A DNA stretch of 64,000 nt from Lingula anatina (lineage: Eukaryota > Brachiopoda > Lingulata > Lingulida > Lingulidae). Positions 63,351 through 64,000 of the stretch are shown here, piece by piece. The stretch spans positions 99,969 through 163,968 of the forward strand of contig NW_019775528.1 of assembly GCF_001039355.2 (NCBI RefSeq), written 5' to 3'. The position numbers and the translations under genes were made by a program. Position 1 is the stretch's first letter; every line of letters begins with the position of its first letter. The notes under the pieces were generated by a model that saw nothing but the letters and a program-made list of their open reading frames with translations, was not told where the DNA came from and searched no databases.

Positions 63351-63942
63351 TTTTAGTGATGAAAATTTATAAAAGAACAACCTTTTTGTATAATGTTTGC
63401 AAGTTATTAATAAATACAGACAAATACACAAATAAGACTGTGCTTAAGGAATACGTATTATTAGATGCACGTTTATTTCACTAATACAACTTGTCCTCGA
63501 TTACATTTTTTCACAATGCCTGGTAATGATGGTTTTGCAAATTTACATTCTAAGAGCATGCAGTTTTGTTGTGTTTCCTATGGAACATTTAAATGTGCCC
63601 TGTTACATGTACCATATTGTACTTGTTATCATGACTGTAACTGAAATGAATATTTTATTAATGACTTAAATATTACAAAACATCAAACAACTACTGTAAA
63701 AATGATGACCTGCGCCAAAGACGTGAGGAAGATTTTTTTTTTATTCTTTTTTATTATTATTATTATTATTTGCAATTTTTAAAACCCCGCGACTCTGCAA
63801 AATTGTTTATTGAGTTTTTTTAAAATAAACATTCTAGACATACTCATTTTAGTAAAAATAAACTAGAGAATGTGATATGGTGCTGCAAGGGACAGTAGTG
63901 AAGGTTTAAAATTAAGTTCATTTATTACTATTATTATTATTA
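63351..63942. other. AT-rich flank without gene
   Basis: No domain or splice pattern was seen. ATT-rich runs occur at 63727-63771 and 63925-63943. The right end of the YqaJ/DDE element should lie here or beyond, but I could not match it to a left end. Confidence 0.4.
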
Positions 63943-63951
63943 TTTATCCAT

Positions 63952-63990
<39 letters not shown>

Positions 63991-63991
63991 T
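63943..63991. repeat. (TTTA)n microsatellite
   Basis: TTTA repeat closing the window. Confidence 0.95.
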
Positions 63992-64000
63992 TTTGAGTGA

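Noticed and set aside
63150-63431. Separate 93-codon minus-strand gene
   Set aside because: This frame crosses the 20-bp duplication; the other frame gives the better transposase exon a, so it is not an independent gene.
1-64000. CRISPR array or prokaryotic operons
   Set aside because: Tandem repeats lack the spaced identical-repeat pattern, and the genes are spliced and eukaryotic.

Overview
The window is nuclear DNA of an animal. It is AT-rich, packed with microsatellites (GA, CA, TAA), and its genes are broken into many short exons with GT-AG introns. The gene content (a class III-like myosin, a BEN-domain protein, Tc1, YqaJ and DDE_Tnp_4 mobile elements), together with the microsatellite and MITE load, suggests a marine invertebrate, most likely a mollusc. 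That is an inference, because no species-specific marker was recognised.

Layout. (1) 3112-22002, minus strand: a complete 22-coding-exon unconventional myosin, read exon by exon, about 1,084 residues. Its motor resembles class III but has no kinase domain in front. Its start codon has an in-frame stop upstream and an apparent 5' UTR to 22135. (2) 22136-43900: a long stretch without a recognisable protein gene. It holds several short segments with strong minus-strand splice sites (possible 5' noncoding exons of the myosin), four MITEs with CAGG...CCTG ends and 5-bp target duplications, a long hairpin element, and several tandem duplications. (3) 46638-52301, minus strand: a four-exon BEN-domain gene of about 528 residues. 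It has an acidic Ser/Glu/Thr segment, a Pro/Thr minisatellite-coded linker and a C-terminal BEN domain. (4) 54610-56834, plus strand: an apparently intact Tc1/mariner transposase (DD34E, 344 residues) interrupted by four spliceosomal-type introns, with a hairpin element just upstream. (5) 58421-59776: a degenerate element with long terminal inverted repeats, a Myb/SANT-like fragment and an inserted dispersed repeat. (6) 60269-60377, minus strand: a possible first exon with a mitochondrial-type presequence. (7) 60950-63350: a decayed DNA transposon encoding a YqaJ-type nuclease (plus) and a DDE_Tnp_4 transposase (minus). The exons of each lie inside the intron of the other.

The genes do not form a pathway. 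The most notable features are the interlocked antisense gene pair of the 61-63 kb transposon, the intron-rich but intact Tc1 transposase, two local duplications that made decoy splice sites, and a set of MITE families sharing end sequence and target-site length. All runs of N (8400, 25738-25762, 26886, 46467, 58105) fall at repeats, so some apparent duplications may be assembly joins.
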